From positions 31,383,596 through 31,447,595 of the forward strand of contig OZ024799.1 in NCBI GenBank assembly GCA_964017045.1: 64,000 nucleotides of DNA, given 5' to 3'. The notes under the pieces are model-generated. The model did no database searches. It had not been told where the DNA came from and saw only the letters and a program-made list of their open reading frames with translations. This DNA is from Omphiscola glabra. Its lineage: Eukaryota > Mollusca > Gastropoda > Lymnaeidae. Positions 1 to 12,636 of the stretch are shown here, piece by piece. The position numbers and the translations under genes were made by a program. Position 1 is the first letter of the stretch. The number at the start of each line of letters is the position of its first letter.

Positions 1-679
1 CACCTGCTACCTAATGGCACTAACTGACCAATTACACTTTTAGGATTACACCAAATAGATCAATAACTATGCAGTATCAAAAACTTATCACATCTGAATG
101 TCATCATGTTCCATATTCAACTCAAACTTTGGTTTAGTATCACAGACAAACTGTGCACACTCCTTAATCTCAACCCCTTGCAGTTTAAAGTGTTGATACT
201 AATTTTGTTCTAATAATGAAACTAACAATTCCCCCCCCCCCCCTTTTTAATTTTTTTTTTTTTACTTTCTATGAGTTGCAGAATCTCTTCAAAATAGTAC
301 TTAACATCTGGTTCATTAATTATAGCTGTAAAATGTATTCATTGGCTGCTAAGAGTAGTCCCATGGCCGGGGTTTATATTTACCATGAGGCCGGGGTTTA
401 TATTTACCATGAAACTGCTGTAATCATGGTTAATTTAGTGCATAAAAATGGTTTTATTTATATTAATGATTTTTGAGCATTTAAATTTTAAAAAAATAAA
501 AACATTGCTCATTAATTTATTACGACAGTGAAAGTTGTACAAACTTTGTTCCCATTAAAACAATGTATTTAAATGATTTGACACTTAAATTACAGCTCAT
601 AAGAAGTAGTTTTCTTCAAAAATTTCTTTTCTTATTAAAATTTAAAAGTTACATAATGATTCATTCTTTTCTATTTCAG
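1..679. other. Upstream intron of the first gene (no gene seen)
   Basis: No coding exon could be supported here. The segment ends in a splice acceptor (pyrimidine-rich tract then TTTCAG at 674-679), so it is most likely an intron of the gene at 680-2057. It contains a C-run followed by a T-run near 231-262, and a short direct duplication near 365-412 whose unit begins GGCCGGGGTTTATATTTACC. Confidence 0.5.
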
Positions 680-2057
680 AAAAAGAAAGTTACTTGAAAG
701 GGTTCTCAGGTTCCAATGAACTATCCATTTCCCTAAAGCCAGGTGATAGATCAAGAGTTACATCCCTTACATCACCAACATCGCCGCGCAACAGTCTTTT
801 GAAACATGACCCATCATCATCTCCGCAGAGCAGAAGGTGGAGAAGCGACGGTGACAGGTCACAAACAGCACTGGTGCCATCTTCTGCTCCTGAGGACAAA
901 GGAAGAAATGGGTAAGGGAGAAATTTCATAACATTAATCAGGTCTGTGAAGAATATTTGAACACTACCATTGCACCAAGCCATATAATAGGGCTTATGGT
1001 GTTGTAAATTTAAGTTTCTCTCCTTGTGAGCCACTTCTCAGCCCAGCCTCCTTATGACTGAGCGATATGCAAAGAAGCAGGTTTATTGCTCTACAGTGGG
1101 GCTCGTACCCCTGCTGACATTTTTTAAATGTATTTTTTAAATAATTTGACATATGTCAGGACCTGATCAGATCAAATTGGTACCTTATGGTATGGCATAT
1201 TTTAGCTTTAAAAAATTAATTTGATCTAGATTAATTTCATCACTTGTGAACAATAGTATTTACTTAAGAGTCTTTATCCATGTAATGATTAAAAAAAAAA
1301 ATATAACACTTAAATCCACAGCAGAGAGGAAAGACGTCCTGATAACTCACTACTTGCCTCAAACATTAAGCGCCGCAGTCTGTCGGAGTCAAGTGTTAAC
1401 AAAGCAGCTCAGCAAGAGCAGGAACAACGCCACATTGACAACACCCAAATCCCTTTCTCACACCATGCTAAGGTTGCTAAACTTGAGGTCAAATCCCCTA
1501 AATTTGTCACCATAGCATCTGCATTTCGAAGTCCAGTTTTAAATCATTTACAGCACCAACCGGACTTGGAGGAAACCCCACAGCCAGGCCCCACCGTCCA
1601 CAAGACAGGGCGTGTCAGTCCACTTTTGTCTCTTGTAACCTCCAGCAGGAATACTGGCCCAAATATAAGTCCAAAGAAGTCCAGATCCTCAGAAAACATA
1701 ACTACCAGTGGCATATATGGGGGCTCCAGCAAACCCAAATCTCCATTCTCATTTTCTTTGTCTACTCCAAGGTCAAGCTTGAGTTCTTTTAAATTTCTAG
1801 ACAATGTCTCTTATGAAGGGGCTGACCGCACAATATTGACAGATCAGATGCCAGATTTTAGTGTTTTTGATCAAGTGCCCACCCCCACAGATGAAAGGAG
1901 CCAAGGTTTTGTGTTTGTAAAGCAAGCTGACTCCAAGGATACACATTCTGAGAAGGAGGATGATGTGTGGAGCAGGAGAACTCATTTGTTGGCTCCTGAA
2001 CAAGTGGGAGATAATATCAGGAGAGAGAACTCAAGGCACAAAAGTGTTCCAAGCTGA
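680..2057 (+). CDS. C-terminal exons of an unrecognised serine-rich protein (partial)
   Basis: Two coding exons join in phase: 680-911 and 1322-2057. The first follows a TTTCAG acceptor and ends at a GTAAGG donor. The intron ends in CCACAG. The split glycine codon (GG|C) restores one frame to TGA at 2055-2057. The product is about 320 residues of low-complexity, Ser/Pro/Thr-rich sequence with many S-P and R-x-x-S motifs (for example SPTSPRNSLL, KRRSLSESS, SPKKSRSSEN), which suggests a disordered, phosphorylated tail. I see no folded domain, membrane segment or catalytic motif, and I do not recognise the family. The N-terminal part lies before the window. Confidence is good that it is coding and low on identity. 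Confidence 0.72.
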
Positions 2058-5000
2058 CATGAGGAATCTATTTAGGCAAACAGTTAAAAAATATTAAAAT
2101 TTTATTCTGTTTTCTTTTAAGATTGATATATTTTATATTGTTTTAAAAGCGATTTCTGAAGAAGAAAATTTTACCAAGTGGCTTTTCTATTAGGAAATTC
2201 TTTGCCCAATTTATGAATGAAATTAAGTTTGAAACGACTCATATCTGGTAATACTAGATTGTTTATATTAATTACACAGTGATAAGAAACATTCATTGTC
2301 AGTTTGCTAATGTTGTTTAGATAGTCAGATCTATCCATTGACTTTGTTCCCAAAATGGCTTGGTGAAGGACTGATGTAACTTGAAATCATTAATCATAAT
2401 ATAGATCAGGCTGGGTTTATTTTATCCATTAAAATTAAAATAGAGTCACAGTCATTTGCTGTGTTCATTTGTATGACTTTTATTTCTCTACAAAACAAAC
2501 AAAAAAATAGTTTAGGATAGAAAACATGTATATACTCGTTTTTTAACATGTTTGTTGTGATTGATGATTCTATTTGCTTACTCAGCAAGTTTTTAAAATT
2601 GAAAAATAAAGTGGATACTATTAAGACATTTTAAGAAGTCTTAAATTCGGAATGGAGCAATGGCTTAAACAAAGTTGACCTTCTAATGTTGGTTAAATTA
2701 TTCACTTGGCCTAATTAAAGTTGCCAAGAAAAATATCAATTGAAAAACAAAATTGACTTAATGAAAATCACTAGCCTAGCATGAGCCTGAGAACTTTAAA
2801 AACAATAAATTTGAACAATCCTCAGTTTCTTTCATGCATTAAATCTTGATTCATATTTCTCATAGATTTGTGAAAAAAATTATAAAGCATTTCAACTTTC
2901 ATTCAATAAATATAATCTTAAAGAACAAAGAAATGGCGATCTATATCTGCTTGACAATGATATATTATCAGATATAATAAAACATTGTACATATACAGAC
3001 ATGCATAAACAGGATTTAAAAAACAAATTTAGTTTACAAGAGAAATATCAGGGATTCCTAGTTATACAATCTAAATCCCACTCATAGGGATTTCCGGTGT
3101 AATTTATATTTTAAATCTGATTATAAAAATAAAATACCATGTTATATGTTTAAATATTTTAAAATGTGTATATATATATAAATATATATATGTCTTAACT
3201 TAAAAAGCAAACATTTATTTGTTGTTGAACAATTGAATAGTTTTAATTTTAAAATGTTACATGTGCAATTAATGCAAATCTGGATATTTATTTGTGTGAA
3301 CAAATTTTACATGTATTTATTAGGACAAAGCCATATGAAACAAAAATTGAAAAGTTTTTTTAGATGTAGGGAAACCAATACTTTGTTTATAAAAATCTTT
3401 TCCTGAAACCACTAAGTAATAGTAAGGTCCAATTTTAAAAAAAAATTCACTTGCTATCTTTTGCACAACATAGTTATTTTAATTTTCTTTTACCTTCTTT
3501 ATATTTACATATATTATATAGTAGTTAAAAAACATATATTACTAGAAAGTAGAAATTTTAAAAAGTATTTTTGTGTGTGATCATTTGTTTGAAAAACTTT
3601 ATGTTATATGTTGTATAATCTCTTTCAAAATAATGAAATATACAAGAACTCAAACATTTTTTTTATTATTTACATGACATGAAAACCATTTGCGTAATTT
3701 TCTATATGATAGAAAGATCAGAATTTTGGTTTATGAGAATATGTAATTCTCTATAAAAAAGATATGTATAACTATTTAATTGAAATAGTTACTTTTTAAA
3801 AGAATGCAGAGCATAAAATGGCTAAAAACAATGAAAACAGTTTTTTTATGATCTTTGATTGGTAAAATTGAAAGATTCATTAAAATGTGTACTTTTAAAT
3901 AATTAATGTATGAAAATAATAATAATAGGAAGTTGGTATATATATTATGGATTCTATGCAGTAGATATTTTAATTTTTAAAAAAAGTATTTTTTTTAGAA
4001 TCTTGATTTCATATTTATAAATATTGGCATTTACAAGCCATATAGTTCTTGTTTTTATTTTGAAACAAAATGAAGAAACTGATCTAATTCGATATTTTTT
4101 CCCTCTGTAGCAAAGTATGTCTAGAAATTTGTTTAGCTTATTTTTATATTTTAAATGATTAGTTTTTTTTACATGTACTGATGTAGTTCATGTATTTCAA
4201 TTTCGATGAAAGTAATCCTTACTAAATATTTAGAATTTGTGTGGATACTGACAATTGACTGTTTAAAATTGAAACTGAATTTTAATTTTGTTTGCACAGT
4301 TATTGCTATATTTCCTACAATGAAATAAATTTATTTTTAAATAGGCTTATTGAAGATTTTTTAATAGTTGTAAATTCTAGAGCAAAGGTCATATTCGATT
4401 CGGAGTGAAAAGATTTTGTCAAGTTAATTAATTTTTTTTTCTTTCTTTTAAAACTGTTTCATAAAACTATACATTTTTCTGAAGTTTCTGTGCCTTAAAG
4501 AATAGATTTTCTCAATTCAAATCACTCTGGTTTTTTATTATCTTCTCCAACATGTCTGATCTGAAAACATCAGTAATTATAAGAATTTATGTTAATTATG
4601 CAAATTTTTAGAAAACTCTGATTTTTTAAAATAACATTTTGCCATAACTGTGTCATATGTATAAAATATTATGCTGTTAATTAGTTCTGTGTATCATATA
4701 AATCCATGTTGCTTATTATGGATTCAGACTTTCTAAATAAAATAATAGATGCACATTCCAGTTTTTGCCTAACAATTATTTGACCCACTCCCTTATTTTT
4801 GTATAGGTACTGATTTAGTACTGAATCAAGTGAATTTATTTGTATTTATGTATTTAAAACTTCTGTTGAAGGACAATGCAGGCTGCATCAGATGACTGTC
4901 ATTTTCATCAGAGTTAAAATCCTGTTACAAATCATCAAACCTAACTTTTTTATAGTGATACTTAAATCAAGTTGATGATCAGAATCAGGTCCTGAAAAAA

Positions 5001-5985
5001 GTGAATATTTGGTACGAGTGAAACATTTTAACACAATATTTAAGCAAATTTTCCCATAGAAACACTTTTAAATTGTTTTCTATACAATATTCAACCTTTG
5101 TGTGAGCTCATATTCTCTATTAATGAAATCTATGTACCTTGGTTAAGTTTTTAAAAAGATTTTATTTATCTTTAATTAAAAAGTTTAAAACAATCGGATG
5201 TATTTTTAAATAACGACTTGGCCTAGAGGAAAAATTAAACTGACATTAATTTCACAGTTTTTTTTCACTCCAGTATTAAAAATAACAATTGGAAAGTATT
5301 TTTGAAAATATAAAATCATTGTTAAATAGAATAATCATTTTTCATTTTTGTTGTTACTTAAGATTTAAAAATAATTAAAGAGCATTATTGAAAATAGTTA
5401 ATTAAAAAATGATTTTATAATTAAGAAAATGAACACAAAGGCATAAGGGAATATAAAAAATTTATTTAATGATTCTCCATATTGACAGACTGCTTTTATA
5501 AAACCACTCACAAAACCTTCAATAAAAGATCAACAAAATGAAATTTAAACTGGAGTGAAATACATTTTGTTTACAGTTAAAAATTGATCTGGTCTGATTC
5601 TCATAATAATCTGTACAGGACTCAAGTCTTCAGAAGAATGTCAATACTCTATGCTGCCAGAATCTTCATTGAAATGTGTATGTCTTCATTTGTCCTGTTG
5701 AAAAGTATAAAACATTGAGTCCTATTACAAAAAAAAAATTTTAAATTTAAATTCATTTTAACTTAAACATTTATATTTAAATTTTCAGTGCCATTTAAAT
5801 GTTTTCCTCATATAGCACTATTTATAGTGCAATATAGCAAAATAGCCTTTTTTTCCCCCAGAAATAGTAAAAAAATTCTCCCTTGCTTTTATAATGGTTC
5901 ACTTTTTTTAAGACATATTTTTCCTGAACAGTGATTTGACATAAGTTTATTAATTAAAAAAAAAAAGTCAAATCCTTAATTAAGA
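2058..5985. other. Convergent intergenic / 3' UTR sequence
   Basis: About 3.9 kb of very AT-rich DNA between the stop of the first gene (+) and the stop of cyclin H (-). I see no long ORF, tandem array or element ends. TTTATT at 5946-5951 and 5461-5466 could be polyadenylation signals for the minus-strand cyclin H transcript. The rest is probably UTR plus spacer. Confidence 0.5.
2605..2610 (+). promoter_or_regulatory. Candidate polyadenylation signal for the first gene
   Basis: AATAAA, the first canonical hexamer I found downstream of the stop at 2057, giving a 3' UTR of about 570 bases. Further AATAAA motifs occur later, for example near 4323, so a longer UTR is possible. Confidence 0.4.
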
Positions 5986-8900
5986 CTATCCAAAATCATC
6001 AATTCCACTTAGGTTCTTTTCTTCAGTAAACATGTTTGCATGACCACTGTCTCCTCTATCCTATCGCTAAAAGAGTTGCATTATACTTATACCAGAATTA
6101 ATTTTAAAAAAACTCTCAATATAGCGACTGGCAAAATAAAAAACTAACAGAACTACTGTCACTCCTGTTTTAAATAGCACTGAGATGTCTAGATGTTTAA
6201 TAATTTTTTAAACTTTCCCTTTTACAAATTTAGTTGTTAATTATAAATAAACCCTTTTGTTAAGAACAGAATATTAAATATTGTTTTCATTTCTTACATT
6301 GCAAGGTAATACATAGAAAACTGGTCAACTGAGTTGTTCACTCATTTTCTACTAATCCATTGTGATAGCAGATAGAACACAAAACTTTCCCTATGTAGAA
6401 ACTGTTTTGGTTATGGATGCTTTCTTTTTAAGCAAGCCTGACATTAACTCACATCATTTAATCTGGCCCTCTTCTTGACTCTCATGTCTTCTTCTTCATC
6501 CAGCTTTTCTAACATCCTTTGCTTATATCTAAATAAAAAACAGAAATTGTGATTTCACTACCTGGGCGAGAAAAGAAATTAAGCCTACATTGCAGAAGAG
6601 AATACAATAAAATATCAATAAAAAAGAAATCCAATTTCTTTAAAAATATCTTTTTTAAATTGATTTGAATGATTATGATTAGAGGCTAGTGAATAAAAAA
6701 ATATTGTGAAACTAGACCACAAGTAACAATCATTTATCATGTTTTTCCAAACAAAACCTCTCTACCAACATATCCCAACTACCACACCTGGAATAGGACA
6801 ATTCTCCAAATTAGAAGAAAACATTCTTCAAAAGTACAGAACAGAAAAAGTGTGTGTTTATCCCCATTATTTGGGCACCCTTGAAATAAACTTCAAATAC
6901 AAAGAAAAGTAGATTTGAAAAACATGTTTCTTTCTTGGAGTAAAAGAAAATATGATAAATAGTAATTTTTGGACCTCATTGAGGATTGCCCCAAGTTACT
7001 TGAGGAAGGGGGATTGCTATGAAAAGAAACAAAATTAATTGCAGATGGTTGAAGGTCTCCAGCAAAAGTACTTGTAGTTTAAGCAGCATTGCTTTTGACA
7101 ACTTACACGTCACTGTCAGGATTGTTTTCTTGATTGCGACACTGATCCAGTTTCTTCTGCACAGCTTGTGCCTGTTCTCTGGGGACTGGCTCATAACCTT
7201 TAACAGTGAACTTGACCCCTGAACAACAAAAATCATGTTCATCTCATTACTTGACGAAATACAGATACACATCTATATAAAAAAATCTCTATTTAAAAAA
7301 AAAAGATAAATTATTTAAACCAAAATAAATATTTTGCAGTTACAATTTACATTCTGGCTGAAACGTCTGTCTTTTCTTTTGAGGCATGAACATATCTTGT
7401 CCCACTATTTATTTACATTTACATTACCAGCATTTTCTAAACAGAACAGTCAATGGTCAACTATAAGCAAGATATTTTAATGTGATTTTCAACAATTATA
7501 ACAGAATCTATTGTTGTCAAACCTGTTTTTCTAGTGATGACACAGAACTTAAAATATCATTTTTAATAATAAGTAGGGTCAAAGCATTCAGGTAAACCCT
7601 GACAGATTGGGTAGAAAATGAGTTCCAACTATCCCTTTGAGGGAAAGAGGTCTTGATCTTATATAGCTATCTTTACCATAATTGGGGGTGAAAGTAAATT
7701 AGGGCATTTGTATTTGTAAAGGATAATTATGTGAAGAAACATATCTTGTTCCAAATTTTACTTGTATTTGTAATAAATATATATTTTTGTAGAAAATAAA
7801 AGAAAACACTTACTTCGGATTTGGTATATAGTTATCTCCATTTCTCTTGTTGTTGCTGTCTTTAACAAAACATCCTTTAAATACCTATGGAATTTTTTAA
7901 AATTTTTAAGTTTTTAAATTACCTACTTTATTGTTATTTCTAAAGATTATTTTAAAATTGCGTGACTCATGAAATAAAGTCATGAATGAAAATGTAATCA
8001 ATTTTCATATATGGGAAATTGAGATAAACATTTAATTGATTAATTCCCATTATGATTATATCAGTGTTCATGTTCATAATATAATGTAGTTAAAAGAAGA
8101 AAATTATGCCAAATCAAGTATGTGTTCACGGGTGCATGTTAATATTTCCCCTCAACTGTTGCATTTTTAGTAGCATTTATGAAGTTTTCTAAGTATAAAA
8201 AATATGAATAATTGACTTTGTAATAGGAAAACAATTTCTCCTTGACAATAGTGACATAATTTGTAGAAACTTATATACCATATGGATTGATCTTACAGAT
8301 ATTTGTATAAGTATTTTCTTTACCTGTCTAGTGACACTCCTTCCTTAGCAGCCCCAAACATTAAAGATGTGAGTGCTATCTGAAATGTAAATAGACATGT
8401 TGGGACAAAAAATTCTACATGAGACTCATAAATAGTAATATACTTTATCAGGAAAATAAAATAAAACTGAAAGATAGCGTCTTTAAACGTTCATTTAATT
8501 TAGTCTAGGGCTTGAGTTTAGAAAATGTATACCCAAAAGAGATAATAGATTACCTGGGAAGGTGAAAATACCAAGCAAGCATCTGTCTGTAGGCTTCTTT
8601 CTATAAATTCCTCAGCAGGCCTCCTAATTCGTTCTAGATTTGGTATTTCTTTAAATCGAGTCTTTAATACAGAAATAAAAATGTGTATATTTTCCAGTTT
8701 TCTTTTTGAAATCTTAATTTTCTTTCCCTAATTTTAATTGATCTTTTAAACTAAATTTAGCAACCGGAAAATTGTGCAAACAATATCCAACAAATTTAAA
8801 TGAAAATGAAGGAAAAATATCTTAAATATTTTACTTTAATATCTATAAGAAATCCTTCTAATGGGCGGAATGGATTGTGAACAGTCAGGTGATAATTGAG

Positions 8901-10004
8901 CTTAGACATCAAAGTCAATTCAAAACTAAGAATGGCATCAGCAAACTTCTCTCTGTCACCCCTCAAGTTGCGTACAAACTGGCCAATCGGAACATAAAAT
9001 TCTTCCACTTTGCAAGCCAAGTAAACACAGGTGAGCCTAGGAGATTAAATAAGTTTTATGTAAATAAGAGAAACTATACTTTCATTGCTTTTTTTATTCA
9101 CTTATAAATCTGCATTGGTTTTTAATTTTTCATGAAATTATTTTGATAAGATGAAATAAGTAAATACATCTTTATCATAACTATTAAATTATTATTTTTT
9201 TTTTAAGGTTTATCGGGCTTAAAATGGTGCATTAATTTTACCTACATGATATCTTTAGGGTGGTAATCCATGTTAGAATTGTGAACATAAAATCTTTTGA
9301 AAAATGCAAGTGATGTTCCCTGTGAGAAAGAATGATAAAACTTCCATTTATCTATTTATACAATTTTATGTTGATAATTAAAAAAATAAAAATCAGATAC
9401 ATTTTTATTTTTCAAGTAATATAAAAATCTTAAATTCAAAATATCAAACTCATGTGAATGTTGAAGAGTGCTATTTAACTTACTATAACACATTTAGGCA
9501 TAGGTGGTGTAAATTCAGAGCAGAACTTGCAGAGGACAACTTCATACTGTCTGCTGAGTATTTTCTCTTCACTGGGAGTCAGAAAATATGCTTTGACTTC
9601 ATCATCCTGAAAAGTACACAAAGAAAAATATACTCTAATGGAAGGGAAAAAAAGAAGACTTTAATAAAAAAAAAATAATAAAAAAATTCAATCAATGAAT
9701 TACCAAACAATCAATGAAAGAGTTCTGACTTAAACATAAAATTTAAAAATCGTTGACAGGCTTTAAAAATGAATAACCAAAAAAACAAGTAATTTACCCA
9801 GATATAATTATTATATAGCAAAACATAAATAAATAATTTCCAAAGTTTATAAAGACATTGATTTAGTCAAGAAAGTACATTACTTACCGTTCGATTGCCT
9901 CTTCGAGTTCTGATATAAGCTTCATTAGCTTCCGTTCTGTGGAATGTAAGCTCAGTTTCCCCCTTAAAAAGCCAGTATTTTGACTGGCTACTTGTAGAAA
10001 ACAT
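5986..10004 (-). CDS. CCNH: Cyclin H (CDK-activating kinase / TFIIH subunit)
   Basis: Regulatory cyclin that partners CDK7 and MAT1 in the CDK-activating kinase and in TFIIH, acting in the nucleus. Coding exons on the minus strand, 5' to 3': 10004-9888, 9606-9484, 9319-9246, 9036-8835, 8661-8554, 8379-8324, 7884-7814, 7218-7107, 6528-6453, 6060-5986. All introns are GT-AG and phases agree, giving 1011 coding bases (336 aa; human protein 323 aa). Family landmarks are SSQxKYW near the start, [10 protein letters not shown], the cyclin-box core [26 protein letters not shown] and GFLIDIK, then a charged tail. The ATG at 10004 sits in AAAGGGATG. The last exon (24 codons ending GIDDFG, stop at 5986-5988) is the least certain: reading through the preceding donor would instead stop two codons after LND, near 6447. 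Confidence 0.93.
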
Positions 10005-12636
10005 CCCTTTCTTTGTCCAAGAGCAAAGAGCCTTGTTTAAATTAGTTTCTTTTAATTATAATATATTTGATTGGGTCTATTAGAATTGAGAATTACAAAA
10101 GTGCAAAAACTCTTGACTTTAACATCTCATAAACTTCATATTACAATAAGATTAAGATTTAGTGCTACATTAAAATGTCTTATTACTGACATGACTCTGC
10201 TGGTGCAGGATAAATGCTGTATGTCATGAGTAATATTACACCTAAATACTGTTACTAATAATATATAGGAGGCAGCCCTATACATACACCTATTTACTGA
10301 TTTACATTTTTTAGTCGCAGTGTATAGTTATCTATTAATATTATGGCCCTGTTTTGGCCTTTCTTAATCTAGGCTAAGTTTTTGTCCAGAATCAGATCAA
10401 GCAGACTTTGTTGGTGAAAAAATGACATTGAACATTGATAAAAACTGTGACTAATTGAATTTGAATACAGTAATTGTGTTACTTCCACGGCAACGCAAAA
10501 CTGTGAACTGCATTCAGCTTTGCTTTAACCCTCTGGAGACGTAAGGGCAGATCATCGGCCCAAGGTGCACTAGCGAGAAAGACAAAAGTCCGAGCCATCG
10601 GCCCGATAAATCGAGCCTCGTGAATGGCTGGCTTGGCGTTGTACCAGCCAATCAAATTTATTCTTTCGTATTCCTGCACATCCCCGGCATTGTAATGGCG
10701 GTGTTCTTTGATGGTGAACTAAATTTATTTGTGTGCAGGAAATATTTTTTTTGTGTGTAGTTACATCGAGAAATTTGAACATGTCTGACAGTGACTCTGA
10801 TCAAACTGTGCTTAGTGATTTTGATATTCTAGCAGTGAATCTGACACTGCAACTGATGAAAACAATCAGGAAATTAATCAGACTTTCAAATTGAGGGTAA
10901 TGCTAATGTTTTGAACTCTTGGTTTATTATTACTAGTATTAGGGGTCCTCAACTGGACAGAGATGACCACCATGAATTTTTATAGACACCATAGGTCCTA
11001 TAAATAAGGCATAAGCACTCCATTTGAGTACTTTATTCTATTTTTTACACTAAATATCATTCAAATGTTTATGAGAGAGGCCAATAGATATAAAGACAAC
11101 TTTCTTAGTAACATCTAGCTTAATGAAAAGGTCCCTAGGTCATAAATGGAAAAGGGGTGGGGCTGTTACAATGAGTGTCTGGAACAACTGAAAAATAGGT
11201 GGGGGGAGGGCTGGAAAAGGAGTAGAACCGTGTTCCAGAGGAGTCTGATGGGCCTCGTTTCCCAAAAACATAAGTGTTAGGAGTTAGGACTTATTCAGGT
11301 TTCATCCATAAAAAAATTCACACAATTTATATAAGTAAGTCATGTTTGTTTTAGGTTTTTAAAAAAATTACACGCATAAATTATGTAAATCAGGGTAGCT
11401 CATTTGCATAAATGTTGATATTTAAGTTTGATTCATAGAGATTGTATCAGTTCATTCAATTTCCTACAAGAATATAAATCGTTTTGGCTAATTACCTCAT
11501 TTCATTAGGTTAGGTTTAGATTTAGGGTTCAGGTTAGGTTTAGGGATACATTTAGGAAACATTTGCATTATTTTTTAACGTTTTATTCTTAATTTTACGG
11601 GTCACGGCAATCAAGTTAGCAGCCATGGTAAAAAAACGCGGTACGATCTATTAGAATTTACCATAGTTTTACATATATTTTTAAAATGTTTTTGCAATGC
11701 GAGTGCTGAGTCGTAAAAAGTGCTCCATCTGTTTGGCACATACACCCAGAAAAGGCTCCGTCCTAAGACTAAGAGTAAGAGGGTTAACTTTGGTTTAATT
11801 TTAGTTTTTAACAAGCACAAAACTCACTCTTTGAAGTCAACTTGCTAACTGATAAACATTTAAAATTTAAAAAATAAACATTTCTGATCCACTCATTGAG
11901 TTCATCGCATCGCCATTCATCAATCAATCATATTCATAACTATATTCTTATCATGCCATATTCCATATCTCATCACTGACATCACTCATTGAAATTGCCT
12001 GGAAATTGTAAATGGCCTAAACTTAAACCTAATAATTGCAAATTAAAAAATATCTCTCCATGTTTGGAGAGGGCTTCAAATATTACATAGAAATTATTCA
12101 AACGCCAAATATATAATAGTACCAAATTATTTAGGTTCCCTCGAAATAATCAACTACTTTTTTCTGACTTTCTGTTCTGATTTCTCTATTCTACTTTTAT
12201 ATAATTGATAATTGTTTTATTTATTTCCGATTACATTCACATTTTATATTTCAACCAATTACCGAATCAAATAGTAATGTTTTGAAAAAAAAAATTGTAA
12301 TTTTATATTCATGAAAACATGGGAATTTTAAGGAAAATTAATTTAGAAAATTTTGTAATATTTTCTCTTCCTTTTTATTATCTAAAAATGTATTGGGACC
12401 AATAATGGCTAATAGAGGTACCAGTAGCGTGCAATTACCTAAATAATTTCAGTTTTTTTACTATTTGAACCATAATAAATAAGGAAAATTGTCCACCTTG
12501 GTTATCTTTCAGATATCGTCAAATTGAGTCACCATTTAAAAAATAAGTTGGTGAAACAAAAACATAAAAAAATAATTTAAAAAGTACATTAGTATTATTA
12601 GCCTATGCCTATATTATATGCACTAATCAAAGTAAT
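10005..12636. other. Divergent intergenic region between CCNH and MED20
   Basis: About 2.6 kb holding the promoters of two divergent genes. Mostly AT-rich. It contains the GC-rich block described separately, a degenerate stretch near 11505-11555 with several TTAGG-type words, and otherwise no recognisable gene. Confidence 0.5.
10490..10900. other. GC-rich block with short acidic ORF; possible promoter or transposon remnant
   Basis: Bases 10494-10720 are clearly richer in GC and CpG than the surroundings. They carry an inverted CCAAT context (CAGCCAATCAAA near 10647) and a GTTGCCGTGG word on the minus strand near 10491, which resembles half of an RFX X-box. From 10781 on the plus strand a short acidic reading frame starts MSDSDSDQTVLSDFD and, after a one-frame shift, continues SSSESDTATDENNQEINQ. 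Acidic N-termini of this kind occur in piggyBac-type transposases, but no catalytic region follows. It may be a decayed transposon end or the CCNH promoter with a non-coding first exon. Confidence 0.3.

Noticed and set aside
690..1034. Minus-strand 114-codon frame
   Set aside because: Antisense shadow of the plus-strand exon 680-911, which has proper splice sites and joins the next exon in phase.
11505..11560. TTAGGG-like words suggesting an interstitial telomere
   Set aside because: Only a few degenerate copies (GTTTAGATTTAGGG, GTTAGGTTTAGGG); no regular array.
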